The notes under the pieces were generated by a model that did not search any database, was not told the origin of the DNA, and worked only from the letters and a program-made list of their open reading frames with translations. A stretch of 51,991 nt of DNA, taken from an uncultured Prochlorococcus sp. (GTDB lineage Bacteria > Cyanobacteriota > Cyanobacteriia > PCC-6307 > Cyanobiaceae). Below, one piece after another: positions 15,727 to 25,705 of the stretch (the first letter of the stretch is position 1; every line of letters starts with the position of its first letter). The translations under genes and the position numbers were made by a program. The DNA is taken from contig CACPLK010000005.1 in NCBI GenBank assembly GCA_902634795.1, positions 1 through 51,991 on the forward strand, read 5' to 3'.

Positions 15727-16998
15727 TTAAGTAATCAACTTTTTAATTAACTGATCTAAATCCTCCTTTGAAAAAATATATTCCTTACTCTCCTCATCCT
15801 TTTGTTTATCCCTTAATTTCTTCATCAATAATTGCCCTTTAGATGCCTCATCCTCGCCTATAACTAAAGCCCATTTTGCCCTACTTTTATCTGCTCGCTT
15901 AAATTGTTTTGAAAAAGACGAACCTGAGTAGTCCAATTCAATCATTAATTTGGATGACCTTAACTGACAAGTAATTTCCAAAGCAAGTTGCTCTGCTTTT
16001 TCACCTTTATGAATGACATAAACATCTGGAGGTTTTGATTGAAAAATTTTATCTCCAGCAAGAATTATCAGCCTTTCCATCCCAATAGCCCAGCCAATGG
16101 AAGGGGCTTGAGGCCCCCCCAGATCGCTTATCAAGCCATCGTAACGTCCACCACCACATACAGTTGCCTGAGAACCTAAGTGATGACTTGTTATTTCGAA
16201 AGCTGTATGAGAATAATAATCGAGTCCCCTTACCAAGTTATTATTAATTTCATATGGAATCTTTAGATTATCGAGTAACTCCTGTAAATATTCAAATCTA
16301 GTTTTACTCTCATTAGATAAAAAGTCTTTTAAAGAAGGAGCTTCAAATAAAAGTTCTTTTGTAGAATTATTTTTACTATCTAATATTCTCAAGGGATTAA
16401 CATTAATTCTTTTCTGAGAATCTTCATCTAATAAATTAAATCTCTGATTAAGCCAATCTTTTAACTCCTCTTTGAAAATATTTCTATCTTCATTACTTCC
16501 AAGGCTATTAATTTCTAAAGTCAAATCATTAAGACCAACATCTTTTAAAAAGTTCCAAGCTATTGAAATAACCTCAGCGTCACTCATGACAGAGGGTAAT
16601 CCAACAAATTCAACCCCAATTTGATGGAACTGCCTTTGTCTTCCTGCTTGAGGCCGCTCGTATCTAAACATTGGTCCTCTATACCAAAGCCTTTGAGGCC
16701 CATTATTTAATAATCCATGCTGAACAATTGATCTCGCAACAGAAGCTGTACCTTCAGGTCTCAAAGTACAAGAACGACCTCCTCTATCGTCGAAACTGTA
16801 CATTTCTTTGCCCACAACATCGGTGTTTTCTCCAATCCCCCTTAAAAATAATTCAGTTTGTTCAATAATCGGCGTTCTAATTTCTTGAAGCCCAGCTCGA
16901 CTAAAATGCTCCAGTGCTATTGATTCGACATTTTGCCAGCCCTGACTCTGAGCAGGTAAAAGATCTACCATTCCTCTTAAATTCTTGAGATTGGTCAA
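15727..16998 (-). CDS. hisS: Histidine--tRNA ligase
   Basis: A 423-residue class II aminoacyl-tRNA synthetase that charges tRNA-His in the cytoplasm. The N-terminal LRGMVDLLP, class II motif 2 ([18 protein letters not shown]), the histidine signature [15 protein letters not shown] and the motif 3 region GGGRYDGLI...[10 protein letters not shown] are all present. An anticodon-binding domain covers about residues 325-423. The start is TTG at 16998, because no ATG or GTG lies between it and the upstream in-frame TAA, and the resulting N terminus fits the family. The length is normal. Confidence 0.95.
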   Translation of the reverse strand: MTNLKNLRGMVDLLPAQSQGWQNVESIALEHFSRAGLQEIRTPIIEQTELFLRGIGENTDVVGKEMYSFDDRGGRSCTLRPEGTASVARSIVQHGLLNNGPQRLWYRGPMFRYERPQAGRQRQFHQIGVEFVGLPSVMSDAEVISIAWNFLKDVGLNDLTLEINSLGSNEDRNIFKEELKDWLNQRFNLLDEDSQKRINVNPLRILDSKNNSTKELLFEAPSLKDFLSNESKTRFEYLQELLDNLKIPYEINNNLVRGLDYYSHTAFEITSHHLGSQATVCGGGRYDGLISDLGGPQAPSIGWAIGMERLIILAGDKIFQSKPPDVYVIHKGEKAEQLALEITCQLRSSKLMIELDYSGSSFSKQFKRADKSRAKWALVIGEDEASKGQLLMKKLRDKQKDEESKEYIFSKEDLDQLIKKLIT

Positions 16999-17041
16999 AG
17001 CAGCTTCAGCAAAATTATTTGTTGATTGTTTAATAGTAATT

Positions 17042-17053
17042 GTTTACGTAAAC
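17042..17053. repeat. 12-base perfect palindrome upstream of hisS
   Basis: GTTTACGTAAAC is a perfect palindrome located 44-55 bases before the hisS start. It contains a TACGTA core and sits in the likely promoter region. It may be a dimeric regulator site; nothing here identifies a regulator. Confidence 0.25.
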
Positions 17054-17125
17054 TGAAAATAATATTTAATGGATGAGTTTTGAGAAACCAAATTTTTGAG
17101 GCTTAATTTAGAAAATTCATTAAGG

Positions 17126-17413
17126 TCAATTCTCTAGTCGAGTAGCGCCCGAATATTTAACCAACCAAAAATTAACTCTTCTTCTAACATTAAAAGGCAT
17201 TTCATTTTGAAGTTGAATTAATTCCATCGCTCCTAGTCTCTTTAGTTCTCTTGATTCAAGTCTCCACATTTTTTCCGCCTCACAAATTAACCGAGCCCAA
17301 CTTCTTGAATGTTGCCATTGTCTTAAACGCTTTTTCAAATCGCCACCATCTGTTTTACTTTTAAGAAGAGCAAACCGGCCAATTATATTATTCTTGGTAG
17401 AAAATTTTCTCAT
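17126..17413 (-). CDS. Conserved hypothetical protein, 95 aa, basic
   Basis: A 95-residue arginine- and tryptophan-rich protein: LKKRLRQWQHSRSWARLICEAEKMWRLESRELKRLGAMELIQLQ is a long amphipathic helical region, followed by MPFNVRRRVNFWLVKYSG. No membrane segment or catalytic motif is seen. The strong sequence complexity suggests a real cyanobacterial gene. The basic character would suit RNA or DNA binding, but I do not recognise a family. It sits alone between the exonuclease and hisS on the same strand. Confidence 0.6.
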   Translation of the reverse strand: MRKFSTKNNIIGRFALLKSKTDGGDLKKRLRQWQHSRSWARLICEAEKMWRLESRELKRLGAMELIQLQNEMPFNVRRRVNFWLVKYSGATRLEN

Positions 17414-17508
17414 AAAACAACCATGGAGAAAACTCTAGAAAAACTCGTTACTCAATACATTAAACATATAGCAAAGATTTGAAATGAGTACTTTATGAAA
17501 ATTCCACT

Positions 17509-18354
17509 TCAAGAATGAAAGTCGACCTCATGTACAGGAAATTCTAAATTTTGCATATCCCTACGACTCATTTTTCTAGACCAAGCCCCTTTAATCGCAT
17601 CGTTCCATCTAAAGCCAGCCTTTTTAGCTAAATACCTTTCCTCATAAGAGATCTCAGCGCGAAGAAGAACTTTTGGTTCTAACGCTCTTGTCAATAGTTT
17701 TTCGAGTTCACTGCATCTTTTAAAAACCTCAGACAAATATATGCAATCTGTCAAAGCCCTATGCGCATTCCAGACCGGTACACCGTATGCCAATGCAAGA
17801 TCTCTCACAGAAGGGCGAGTTTTTAATTGTCTATCAACTGGCCAGGTTATGTCGTCCATAGAACAAATCCATTGTTTTTCAATCTGAGGCAATTTATTAA
17901 GACCAAACCATTTCATGTCAAATTCTGCATTATGAGCAACAATCACATCTGATACTCGGACCAAAGATTCAAAATATTTAATTGCTTCAGATAAAGGTTG
18001 AGGCAGTCTAGTTATTTCAGCAGGAATATTATTTATTTTTTCAGCGTTATTGATTTGAACTGGTAAAAGAAAAGATTGCTGCGCTAAAACCGATCTACTT
18101 TTTACATTAAAAAGGATCGAACCTACTTCAAGACAATCATCAATTTTATTGTCGAGACCGGTAGTTTCCGTATCTAAAATCAAGATATTCTCAGGAAAAT
18201 GTTCTTTACTTAAAATCTCAACCCGTTCTTCGTTAGATTTTAAAGAACTCTCTTCTCCTAGATCTTTCGCTTTTTGGTTGCGAATTTCTTTTGGTGTTTC
18301 ATATAGAAAGCCAAGCTGTTCGCTCTCTTCCTGATGATTGTGCTCTTCTTTCAC
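17509..18354 (-). CDS. DEDDh 3'-5' exonuclease (DnaQ-like) with C-terminal extension
   Basis: A 281-residue protein whose central domain is a DnaQ/RNase T-type exonuclease. All five catalytic residues of the DEDDh class are visible: D61 and E63 (ILDTETTGL), D146 (HNAEFDMKW), H198 and D203 (AHRALTDC). The first 50 residues are acidic and probably disordered. Residues about 233-262 (EISYEERYLAKKAGFRW, then WSRKM) form a short motif like the DUF5710-type module seen in nucleic-acid enzymes. It likely trims single-stranded DNA or RNA 3' ends. Whether it works with DNA polymerase III or in repair is unknown. The start is GTG at 18354. It diverges from the DUF1350 gene. Confidence 0.82.
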   Translation of the reverse strand: MKEEHNHQEESEQLGFLYETPKEIRNQKAKDLGEESSLKSNEERVEILSKEHFPENILILDTETTGLDNKIDDCLEVGSILFNVKSRSVLAQQSFLLPVQINNAEKINNIPAEITRLPQPLSEAIKYFESLVRVSDVIVAHNAEFDMKWFGLNKLPQIEKQWICSMDDITWPVDRQLKTRPSVRDLALAYGVPVWNAHRALTDCIYLSEVFKRCSELEKLLTRALEPKVLLRAEISYEERYLAKKAGFRWNDAIKGAWSRKMSRRDMQNLEFPVHEVDFHS

Positions 18355-18494
18355 TTCAAAAATATTTAATCATGCTTCCATTATCATCCAAAAAAACAGA
18401 GTTAAAAAAACTTGTAGAACATTATAAACAAAATATATTTATATTTAATTTATAATTATTTTTGTATTTAACTTTATAGAGTGATTATTCTTCG

Positions 18495-19220
18495 ATGAGT
18501 ACTTTTAGGCGTGTAAATGATGTTTCTTGTCAATGGCCATCAAGACCAATTGGTCTTATAGAACTAATTGGAGGTAGCTATATTTCAATCAAGCCAGAAG
18601 TTACATATAAAAGACTTATTTCTAGTTTTTTACAAAGAAATTTTGCAGTACATTCATGGGGCTATATCCCTAACTTTGATCATCAACTTCAAGCAAACTA
18701 TGCGTGGAAACAATTCCGAAAATCTCGAAAAATTCTTGAAAAAAGAGTTGGTTTAAAACCAAGATCAATAAAACTTGGGCATAGTCTTGGATGTAAATTA
18801 CATTTACTAGCACCGGATGGAGGAAGGGATTGCGATGGTTTAGTAGCTATTAGCTTTAATAATTTCAAGGCAGATAAATCAATACCTTTTCTTAAAAAAA
18901 TGTCTCAAAAGCTTAACTTTCAAACTGAATTTAGTCCAAGTCCTTCCGAAACATTAAATCTTATCAGAGAACATTATGAGCAAATAAATAATCTATTAAT
19001 AAAATTTAAGAATGATAATCTAGATCAAAATGAATTATTACTTAAATCATTAAAGAACAGGTCTTCTGATAAATCTAAAATTCTTTTGTTAGAAGGTAAT
19101 CATCTAACCCCAGTAAGTATAGGAATAAGAGAGAAATTAATAAATTCTAATTTTCAAAGCTCTTTAAAATACGAAAAAATTGATTTAATAGTCGATCAAG
19201 TAACTCATTGGAATGTTTAA
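18495..19220 (+). CDS. DUF1350 family alpha/beta-hydrolase-like protein
   Basis: A 241-residue member of DUF1350, a family of cyanobacteria and plastids. The segment IKLGHSLGCKLHLLAPDG has a GHSLG nucleophile elbow with S97, so an alpha/beta-hydrolase fold with possible esterase or lipase activity is likely. HSWGYIPNFDHQL precedes it. The final VDQVTHWNV may supply the catalytic histidine. No signal peptide is visible. The function of the family is not established to my knowledge. It ends 2 bases before the convergent acs stop. The ATG at 18495 is a clear start. Confidence 0.78.
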   Translation: MSTFRRVNDVSCQWPSRPIGLIELIGGSYISIKPEVTYKRLISSFLQRNFAVHSWGYIPNFDHQLQANYAWKQFRKSRKILEKRVGLKPRSIKLGHSLGCKLHLLAPDGGRDCDGLVAISFNNFKADKSIPFLKKMSQKLNFQTEFSPSPSETLNLIREHYEQINNLLIKFKNDNLDQNELLLKSLKNRSSDKSKILLLEGNHLTPVSIGIREKLINSNFQSSLKYEKIDLIVDQVTHWNV

Positions 19221-19222
19221 TA

Positions 19223-21199
19223 TTAATTTCTTAATTTATCTAAAACTGATCTATCTTCAAGAGTACTTGTATCCCCGCTTATTTCATCGCCTGAAGCCAA
19301 TGCTCGCAAAATTCTGCGCATTATTTTTCCACTTCTTGTTTTAGGAAGAGAATCTGTAAATTTAATTTCATCGGGTTTGGCAATTGGTCCTATTTCATTC
19401 ATGACATGTTTTTTTAATGTTGTCTCAATTTTTTCATTTGCTTCTGCACCAGTTTTCAAAGTGACAAAGGCTACTATTGACTCTCCTTTTAAATCATCAG
19501 GTCTACCCACAACTGCAGCTTCTGAAACGAGCTCATGACTTACTAAAGCTGATTCTATTTCCATAGTTCCAAGTCTATGGCCAGATACATTTATAACATC
19601 ATCAACTCTACCCATAACCCAAAAATAACCTTCTTCATCTCTTCGAGCACCATCTCCAGCAAAATATATATAGCTATTGTCTAAAGGTTTTAAATACTCC
19701 CAATAACTCTCTCTAAATCTTTTTTCATCTCCATAAACATTTCTCATCATTCCTGGCCATGGTCTTCTAACTACCAAATATCCACCTTGATTATTAGCTA
19801 CAGAATCCCCATCTGAATTGACCACATCAGCTTCAATCCCAGGCAAAGGGAAAGTTGCTGATCCTGGTTTGGTTGGAGTCGCTCCTGGCAGAGGACTAAT
19901 CATTACTCCTCCTGTTTCTGTTTGCCACCATGTATCAACTATTGGGCATCTCCCTCCTCCAATAACATCTCGATACCAAATCCAAGCCTCTGGATTAATA
20001 GGCTCTCCAACAGTTCCTAAAAGTCTCAAACTAGATAAATCGTATTGCTTAGGGATTTTTTCTCCTGCTTTCATAAAAGCCCTTATGGCAGTTGGAGCAG
20101 TGTAAAAAATTGAAATTTTATGCTTCTGAATTACATCCCAAAAAGCACCTGGATTCGATGGTCTAGGAACTCCTTCATACATGACGGTAGTTGCTCCATT
20201 AGATAATGGGCCATAAACGATATAACTATGTCCAGTTATCCAACCCACATCAGCAGTGCACCAATAAACATCATTTTCACGAATATCAAAAATCCATTTA
20301 AAAGTTAAATGAGACCAAAGGTTATAGCCAGCAGTTGAATGAACTACTCCCTTTGGTTTACCTGTAGAGCCAGAAGTATATAAAACAAATAAGCAATCCT
20401 CACTATCCATTTGTTCTGGCAAACATTCTTCTGATTGACTATCTACAATTTCATTCCACCAAAAATCTCTACCATCATCCATAGCAATAAGTTTTTTTGT
20501 CCTTTGAACAACCAAAACTGATTTAACCTTTGGACAAGCGCCACCTTCCAATGCTTGATCAACAGCATCTTTAAGAGGAATTATTTTATCTTTTCTATAA
20601 CCTCCATCAGCTGTAATTATTGCTTTCGCTTCTCCATTAATTAATCTATCCCTGAGAGCCTCAGAGGAAAAGCCTCCAAATACGACTGAATGTGGTGCTC
20701 CAATCCTTGCACAGGCAAGCATTGCGATTGCAGCCTCAGGCACCATAGGCATATACAGCGCGACAAGATCACCTTTACCTATACCTATGGACTTGAGTGC
20801 ATTAGCTGCTTTGCAAACTTCTTTGTGAAGTTGTTTATAGGTATATTTTTTTTGCTCCCCTGGCTCTCCTTCCCAAATCAAGGCAACTTTGTTAGCTGTT
20901 GAACTATTTAAATGACGATCTAAACAGTTAAAAGAAATATTAATTTTTCCGCCATCGAACCATTTAGCGAATGGTGGCGTGGACCAATCAAGAACTTTAT
21001 CAAACGATTTAAACCAATGTAATTCTCTCCTAGCTGCGTCACCCCAAAACTTATTGGGATCTGATTTAGCCATCTCCGACATTTCCAAATACTTAGAAAA
21101 AGATGAAATTCTACTTTTACTGGAAAAGTCATCAGAGGGAAGAAAAACTCTCTGTTCCTGAAGAACAGACTCAATAGAGTTAGAATTGTCTGAATTCAT
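19223..21199 (-). CDS. acs: Acetyl-coenzyme A synthetase
   Basis: A 658-residue AMP-forming acetate--CoA ligase that activates acetate to acetyl-CoA in the cytoplasm. Adenylate-forming motifs are intact: [15 protein letters not shown] from about residue 274, then WWQTETGG, the hinge region [15 protein letters not shown], and the C-terminal [11 protein letters not shown] with the lysine that is acetylated in other bacteria. I place the start at the ATG at 21199 ([19 protein letters not shown]), since relatives begin there. A TTG at 21250 would add 17 unsupported residues. The length is typical. It is divergent from a HAD phosphatase gene. Confidence 0.95.
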   Translation of the reverse strand: MNSDNSNSIESVLQEQRVFLPSDDFSSKSRISSFSKYLEMSEMAKSDPNKFWGDAARRELHWFKSFDKVLDWSTPPFAKWFDGGKINISFNCLDRHLNSSTANKVALIWEGEPGEQKKYTYKQLHKEVCKAANALKSIGIGKGDLVALYMPMVPEAAIAMLACARIGAPHSVVFGGFSSEALRDRLINGEAKAIITADGGYRKDKIIPLKDAVDQALEGGACPKVKSVLVVQRTKKLIAMDDGRDFWWNEIVDSQSEECLPEQMDSEDCLFVLYTSGSTGKPKGVVHSTAGYNLWSHLTFKWIFDIRENDVYWCTADVGWITGHSYIVYGPLSNGATTVMYEGVPRPSNPGAFWDVIQKHKISIFYTAPTAIRAFMKAGEKIPKQYDLSSLRLLGTVGEPINPEAWIWYRDVIGGGRCPIVDTWWQTETGGVMISPLPGATPTKPGSATFPLPGIEADVVNSDGDSVANNQGGYLVVRRPWPGMMRNVYGDEKRFRESYWEYLKPLDNSYIYFAGDGARRDEEGYFWVMGRVDDVINVSGHRLGTMEIESALVSHELVSEAAVVGRPDDLKGESIVAFVTLKTGAEANEKIETTLKKHVMNEIGPIAKPDEIKFTDSLPKTRSGKIMRRILRALASGDEISGDTSTLEDRSVLDKLRN

Positions 21200-21291
21200 G
21201 AAAGATAAAAACAACTTTTCATTTATTGCATTCAAGCTATTTCTGACCAAAAGGCTTGAATAGTGAAACTCTTATTTAAAACAAATTCATA

Positions 21292-21972
21292 ATGAAGAAA
21301 AATTGGAATTTTCCTAAAGCATTTTTGTTTGATCTTGATGGAGTTCTAATTGATTCAGAACCCTTACATGGAAGAGCATGGAAAGAAACCGCCGCACTTT
21401 TTGATCTAAATCTAACTCATAACCAACTAAAACTACTAAGAGGTAAAAGAAGAATTGATTGTGCAAATGAACTGGTTAAATTGATTCCAAAAGCTGTAAA
21501 GGTGCAAGACTTACTAAACCTACATAAGCCCATCTCAAGAAAACTTATCCTCGCTGCAAAAGCAATGAAAGGTGGAGAGAGCTTGGTCAAAAGGTGTCAT
21601 CAAGACAATATCCCTATGGCGTTAGTAACTAGTAGCAGCTCTGAATCCTTCCAAATAAAAACTGCTCCGCATCAATGGATGAATCTATTTTCTGTACTGG
21701 TTCTAGGCGATGACAAATTACTAGCAAAAGGGAAACCAGCTCCAGATCCATATCTATTAGCCGCTGAAAAATTAAATATTGAGCCTCAAGAATGTTGGGT
21801 TGTTGAAGATTCAATTTCTGGAGTATCTTCTGCCTTGGAGGCAGGATGTTTTGTTTTCTGTTTAAAAGAAAAACGAGATGAACTTCCAATAAGAGAAGTT
21901 TTTGAGCAACACAAAAATTTAAAACAAATTACACATTTAAAAGAAATCGAAAAAATATTAAATGAGTACTGA
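21292..21972 (+). CDS. HAD-superfamily phosphatase (beta-phosphoglucomutase-like)
   Basis: A 226-residue HAD hydrolase, subfamily with a helical cap. Motif I is FLFDLDGVLIDSE with nucleophile D14 and acid/base D16; motif II is LVTSSSS; the lysine is in LAKGKPAPDPYLLAAEKL; the last acid motif is VVEDSISGVSSA. These match the CbbY/beta-phosphoglucomutase/phosphoglycolate-phosphatase branch, so a small sugar phosphate is the likely substrate, but the exact one is unknown. It is convergent with sds, with only one base between the two stops. The start ATG at 21292 follows a 92-base divergent gap shared with acs. Confidence 0.85.
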   Translation: MKKNWNFPKAFLFDLDGVLIDSEPLHGRAWKETAALFDLNLTHNQLKLLRGKRRIDCANELVKLIPKAVKVQDLLNLHKPISRKLILAAKAMKGGESLVKRCHQDNIPMALVTSSSSESFQIKTAPHQWMNLFSVLVLGDDKLLAKGKPAPDPYLLAAEKLNIEPQECWVVEDSISGVSSALEAGCFVFCLKEKRDELPIREVFEQHKNLKQITHLKEIEKILNEY

Positions 21973-21973
21973 C

Positions 21974-22945
21974 TTAATAAAGTCTACTAATAACAAATTC
22001 AGGCAATTCAAGCAATGCTTTTTTTGATGGTGAATCTGGCAACCAAGAAATTGAATCTTTTGATTCAGAAGCAAATTTCTCGGCTAGTTCTCTTGCTTTT
22101 TTGATCGCATTTGAGTCTCTTACGAGAGATAGAGCCTTATCGAGATCATCTTTTCGTGAGAATTTACCATTAATAAGATCACCAAGAGTTGGATTCTCTT
22201 CCAAAGCATAAAAAACTGGTGCAGTAAGATAACCACTTTGCAGATCACTAGCTGCTGGTTTACCTAATTGCTCATCATTTCCTGTGAAATCGAGAATATC
22301 ATCAACCACTTGGAAAGCTAATCCTAACTGTCTTCCAAAAAAATAAAGTGAATTTAAGCTCTCTTGATTTACATCAGATAAAACACCAATAGCCTTGGAA
22401 CTATTAGCAATTAGAGAGGCTGTTTTACAATAACTTTTTTCTAAATAACTTTCTAAAGATTGACTTGAATCAAATCTATTAAGACCCTGTTTTATTTCAC
22501 CTTCAGCCAGATCCATAATCACTCTACTTAACAATTTAACAACATCTAAATTCTCAAGATTCGCTAAATGCCAACTTGCTTGGGCGAATAGAAAATCTCC
22601 TGCAAGCACCGCGATCCTTGGGTCAAATCTACTATGGACAGTTTCAACACCTCTTCGGGTATCAGCTTCATCAACGACATCATCATGCACAAGAGAAGCT
22701 GTATGAATCATCTCAGTAATCTGCGCCAATTTTCGATGTTTCAAAGGAAGATCCTTTTCAGAAGTCAAAGCTCTTGAAATTAATAAAACAATTCCAGGTC
22801 TTAAACGCTTACCTCCTGCACTAAAAAGATGTTCTGCAGCAGCCTGCAAAATAGGGTGTCCAGCACCTATAAGGCTGCGAAGATCCAAAAGCAATGCTTC
22901 TAGATCAAGTTCTACAGGTTGAAGAATTTCCGTGGCTGTGGTCAT
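21974..22945 (-). CDS. sds: All-trans polyprenyl (solanesyl) diphosphate synthase
   Basis: A 323-residue prenyltransferase. It carries GGKRLRP (residues 44-50), the first aspartate-rich motif HDDVVDEAD (87-95) and the second VVDDILD (213-219), which bind the magnesium-diphosphate substrates. In cyanobacteria this homologue makes the C45 side chain of plastoquinone-9. Chain length cannot be proven from sequence, but alanine/serine-small residues before the first motif (IHTASLV) fit a long product. It is the last gene of a reverse-strand run after murI (37-base gap). This fits supply of prenyl chains for the quinones used in photosynthesis. Confidence 0.9.
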   Translation of the reverse strand: MTTATEILQPVELDLEALLLDLRSLIGAGHPILQAAAEHLFSAGGKRLRPGIVLLISRALTSEKDLPLKHRKLAQITEMIHTASLVHDDVVDEADTRRGVETVHSRFDPRIAVLAGDFLFAQASWHLANLENLDVVKLLSRVIMDLAEGEIKQGLNRFDSSQSLESYLEKSYCKTASLIANSSKAIGVLSDVNQESLNSLYFFGRQLGLAFQVVDDILDFTGNDEQLGKPAASDLQSGYLTAPVFYALEENPTLGDLINGKFSRKDDLDKALSLVRDSNAIKKARELAEKFASESKDSISWLPDSPSKKALLELPEFVISRLY

Positions 22946-22982
22946 AAAACCGCTCTACTTTCTGATATTAAGAGACCCGGTC

Positions 22983-23765
22983 CTACTTCTGCAGTGAAAC
23001 GAGATTAACTTGAGGAAAGACATTTAACCAATGCTTAGCTTTATTAGGAAAATTTTTAATATTAGATGTTACGTAAAAGTTTAAATCAACTAATTTTTTT
23101 TTCTTTGAATAATTGCTTACTTTTGAATCCATAAACAACTTTAATTTCAAAGACAGAGCTTCTGCAGGGTCAATCAATTTAACACTTGAGGGTAAAATTT
23201 CTTTCAGCAAAGGGGTTATGAGAGGATAGTGACTACAGCCAAGAATTAAAGAATGAACTTTTTGTTTTAAAAGAGGTTGCAAATATCTACTCGCAACATG
23301 AGTAATCTCAGCTGAATTAATATTATCCATTTCAATCATTGGAACAAATTCAGGGCATGGTTGCTCAATCACAAAAGTTTTTGGCTTGAATTCTAAAATC
23401 GCTTTTGTATAAGCCTTGGTTTTAACTGTAGAAGGAGTTGCTATAACACCTACTCTAGATTCCTGAATAGTTGAGGCAGCAGAGCCAATCAAGTCAAAAA
23501 CAGGGACATCTAAATTTTTCTTGAGGACATCCAAGGCAATAGCATTAGTTGTGTTACATGCAACCAAAAAGGCGTCAATATTTTGATAGCTAAACCAAGA
23601 TGATATTTCTTCAGCAATTTTTATGATTTCTTTAGCTGTCTTTTCTCCATAAGGAAGTCTAGCTGTATCAGCCAAATAAACGAATGAATTATTGGGACAT
23701 AACTCAATAACCTTTTTTAGAACAGTGAATCCTCCAATACCACTATCAAACAATCCAAGACGCAT
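22983..23765 (-). CDS. murI: Glutamate racemase
   Basis: A 260-residue cofactor-independent racemase making D-glutamate for peptidoglycan. The two catalytic cysteines are present: C70 in FLVACNTTNA and C177 in LILGCSHYPLI. The N-terminal DSGIGGFTVL (residues 7-16) is the family signature, and LADTARLPYGEKT follows. The length is normal. It begins 3 bases after the amidase stop, so the two wall genes are clearly co-transcribed. The ATG at 23765 is unambiguous. Confidence 0.95.
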   Translation of the reverse strand: MRLGLFDSGIGGFTVLKKVIELCPNNSFVYLADTARLPYGEKTAKEIIKIAEEISSWFSYQNIDAFLVACNTTNAIALDVLKKNLDVPVFDLIGSAASTIQESRVGVIATPSTVKTKAYTKAILEFKPKTFVIEQPCPEFVPMIEMDNINSAEITHVASRYLQPLLKQKVHSLILGCSHYPLITPLLKEILPSSVKLIDPAEALSLKLKLFMDSKVSNYSKKKKLVDLNFYVTSNIKNFPNKAKHWLNVFPQVNLVSLQK

Positions 23766-23767
23766 AT

Positions 23768-24853
23768 CTAATTTGAAACTTTAAGGTAATTCAGTATTCC
23801 CCTAGCAATAGCAAATGACATTTTATCCCTATAACTTTGTTGTCGTAATAAATCTGCGTCATACATCCCAGTAACAAATCCAATCTCTACTAAAGCTGCT
23901 GGCATGGATGTTTTTCTAATTACATAAAAGCGTGATCTGCGCACACCCCTATCAGGGCTTTGAGGAGAAACAATTAAAATTTGTTTTTGAATATTTTTAG
24001 CTAAAGAGTAGCCTTTATAACCAGTGTAATAATAAGTCTCTAAACCATTAACATCTTTTCGCTTTCCTTTTGTTGCATTTGCATGAATACTAACAAAAGC
24101 ATTTGCTTTTGAATTATTAGCCTTGGTAACTCGTGGGTGTAAGTCTAATGTTCTCTCATGATTCCGAGTTAAAATAGTTTTAACACCTTTTTTTGTAAGA
24201 AAGTCTGAAACACTCTTTGAAACTTCTAAAACAATATCAGTCTCTCTTAATCCATTTATTCCAACAGCACCAGGGTCTGAACCACCATGGCCTGGATCAA
24301 TAACAACTTTATACTTTCCATAGGGTACATTTGGCAACGAAGAAACATCTAAATCTTCAAACTTTATTTTTTCAAAAGTTCTTTTTATTGAGTTTCTTAA
24401 GATATTACCTTCTTCGATAGAACTAAAAGAATTACTTTCTAAGCCAATAAATTTCAACTCCCAGTTGTTTGGTGAGATCCCAATTAATTGTAATTTTGAT
24501 GGTTCTAATTCAACTGTTGGTAGGAACTCAATAACAAGCCTTGTTTTACCCTCAGAAGGTTTACCTAGTCTAATTTCCTTAACTGATCCATTACCTTTAA
24601 TAGTTCTAGGGCGGATTAATTCTCCAGGAAAATCTATCCAAACCCTCTCACCTTTATCATCGGTTGAGGATTGATAATAAGCATTTAATTTAGCCCCAGA
24701 CGAAGTTCGTAATATAAGGCTACCTTTACTAGTTAAAGCCCAAGCTGCAAGAGCACTAGCAGATCTAAGCGGTAAGGAAATAAAGAGATTGGAACAAAAA
24801 ACAAATCCCGCAAATAATACTAGCTTTGACTTTAAAGATTGATCTTTAAACAT
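23768..24853 (-). CDS. amiC: N-acetylmuramoyl-L-alanine amidase with AMIN domain
   Basis: A 361-residue exported cell-wall hydrolase that cuts the amide bond between muramic acid and the peptide, needed in cell separation. It has an N-terminal signal peptide (hydrophobic stretch about residues 10-30), an AMIN domain (about 37-130) that targets the septum or wall, and a zinc-dependent Amidase_3 domain (about 182-357) with VIDPGHGGSDPGAVG, RETDIVLEV, SIHANA and the late glutamate in ALVEIGFVTG. The start is the ATG at 24853; a TTG just before it would overlap further. The stop of the nitrilase gene overlaps this start as TGATG, indicating translational coupling. Confidence 0.92.
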   Translation of the reverse strand: MFKDQSLKSKLVLFAGFVFCSNLFISLPLRSASALAAWALTSKGSLILRTSSGAKLNAYYQSSTDDKGERVWIDFPGELIRPRTIKGNGSVKEIRLGKPSEGKTRLVIEFLPTVELEPSKLQLIGISPNNWELKFIGLESNSFSSIEEGNILRNSIKRTFEKIKFEDLDVSSLPNVPYGKYKVVIDPGHGGSDPGAVGINGLRETDIVLEVSKSVSDFLTKKGVKTILTRNHERTLDLHPRVTKANNSKANAFVSIHANATKGKRKDVNGLETYYYTGYKGYSLAKNIQKQILIVSPQSPDRGVRRSRFYVIRKTSMPAALVEIGFVTGMYDADLLRQQSYRDKMSFAIARGILNYLKVSN

Positions 24854-25677
24854 CAAATAAAAAGCTCTGTTTTTCGATGTTTTAGGCTGGGCATTTGTCC
24901 TCTAATTCTATCAACTCTTTCTTTATCAGCAGGAGCTATTGCTGCTCCTTGAACAACCCCTGCATCTGCCAGAACTGTCCCCCATGGATCAATAACCATC
25001 GCATGTCCATGGCTTTGCCTTCTGCCATAGTGACGGCCAGTTTGGGCTGGTGCAACAACATAAGCTGTGTTTTCAATAGCTCTTGCTTGAAGCAAGACTT
25101 GCCAATGATCCTTTCCCGTAAAAGCGGTAAAAGCAGCTGGAATCATCAATAAGTCTGCACCTTTGTTCACCAAATCCCTATAAAGTTCAGGAAATCGCAC
25201 GTCGTAACAAATAGATAATCCAATTTTGCAAAGACCTGGAACATCAACAACTGGGGGAGATTCACTTCCGGAAACAATTGTCTCAGATTCTCTATACGTA
25301 TTGCCCTCAGGAAGATCAACGTCAAAAAGGTGAATTTTGTCATATCTTGCTAAAGATTGACCATCCTTACCAAACAACTCTGCTCTATTTAAAGTTCTTA
25401 CTCCATCCCCAGCAGGAACAGGGAAACCACCTCCAAGCAAAACCACTTGATATCTCCTTGCCATTGTTATTAAAAAACTATTGCATTTTTCATAGATTGA
25501 AGATGCAATTTTTAATTTTTTCTGATCTTCACCCAAAAATGCAAAGTTTTCAGGAAGTCCCACAAGATCAGCACCTCGCCTTGAAGCCAACTCAATTTGT
25601 TCTTCAGCAGCATTGAGATTTGCGTCTATATCTGAAGTACTTGTTAGCTGTAAGGCCGCAGCCAAAAAATCTGACAC
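24853..25677 (-). CDS. Carbon-nitrogen hydrolase (nitrilase superfamily, Nit1-like)
   Basis: A 274-residue enzyme with the nitrilase catalytic triad: E43 (LPENFAFLG), K114 (YDKIHLFDVD) and C157 (GLSICYDVRFPELYR). The sequence is closest to the Nit1/NitFhit branch, whose members hydrolyse deaminated glutathione as metabolite repair, so this is the likely role; other omega-amidases are possible. The start is a GTG at 25677. It lies 28 bases after comB and overlaps the amidase by one base, placing it in the comB-nit-ami-murI-sds run. Linkage to wall genes is probably packing rather than function. Confidence 0.88.
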   Translation of the reverse strand: MSDFLAAALQLTSTSDIDANLNAAEEQIELASRRGADLVGLPENFAFLGEDQKKLKIASSIYEKCNSFLITMARRYQVVLLGGGFPVPAGDGVRTLNRAELFGKDGQSLARYDKIHLFDVDLPEGNTYRESETIVSGSESPPVVDVPGLCKIGLSICYDVRFPELYRDLVNKGADLLMIPAAFTAFTGKDHWQVLLQARAIENTAYVVAPAQTGRHYGRRQSHGHAMVIDPWGTVLADAGVVQGAAIAPADKERVDRIRGQMPSLKHRKTELFI

Positions 25678-25705
25678 TGAGTTAAAAAGAAAAATAATTT
25701 AAAAG

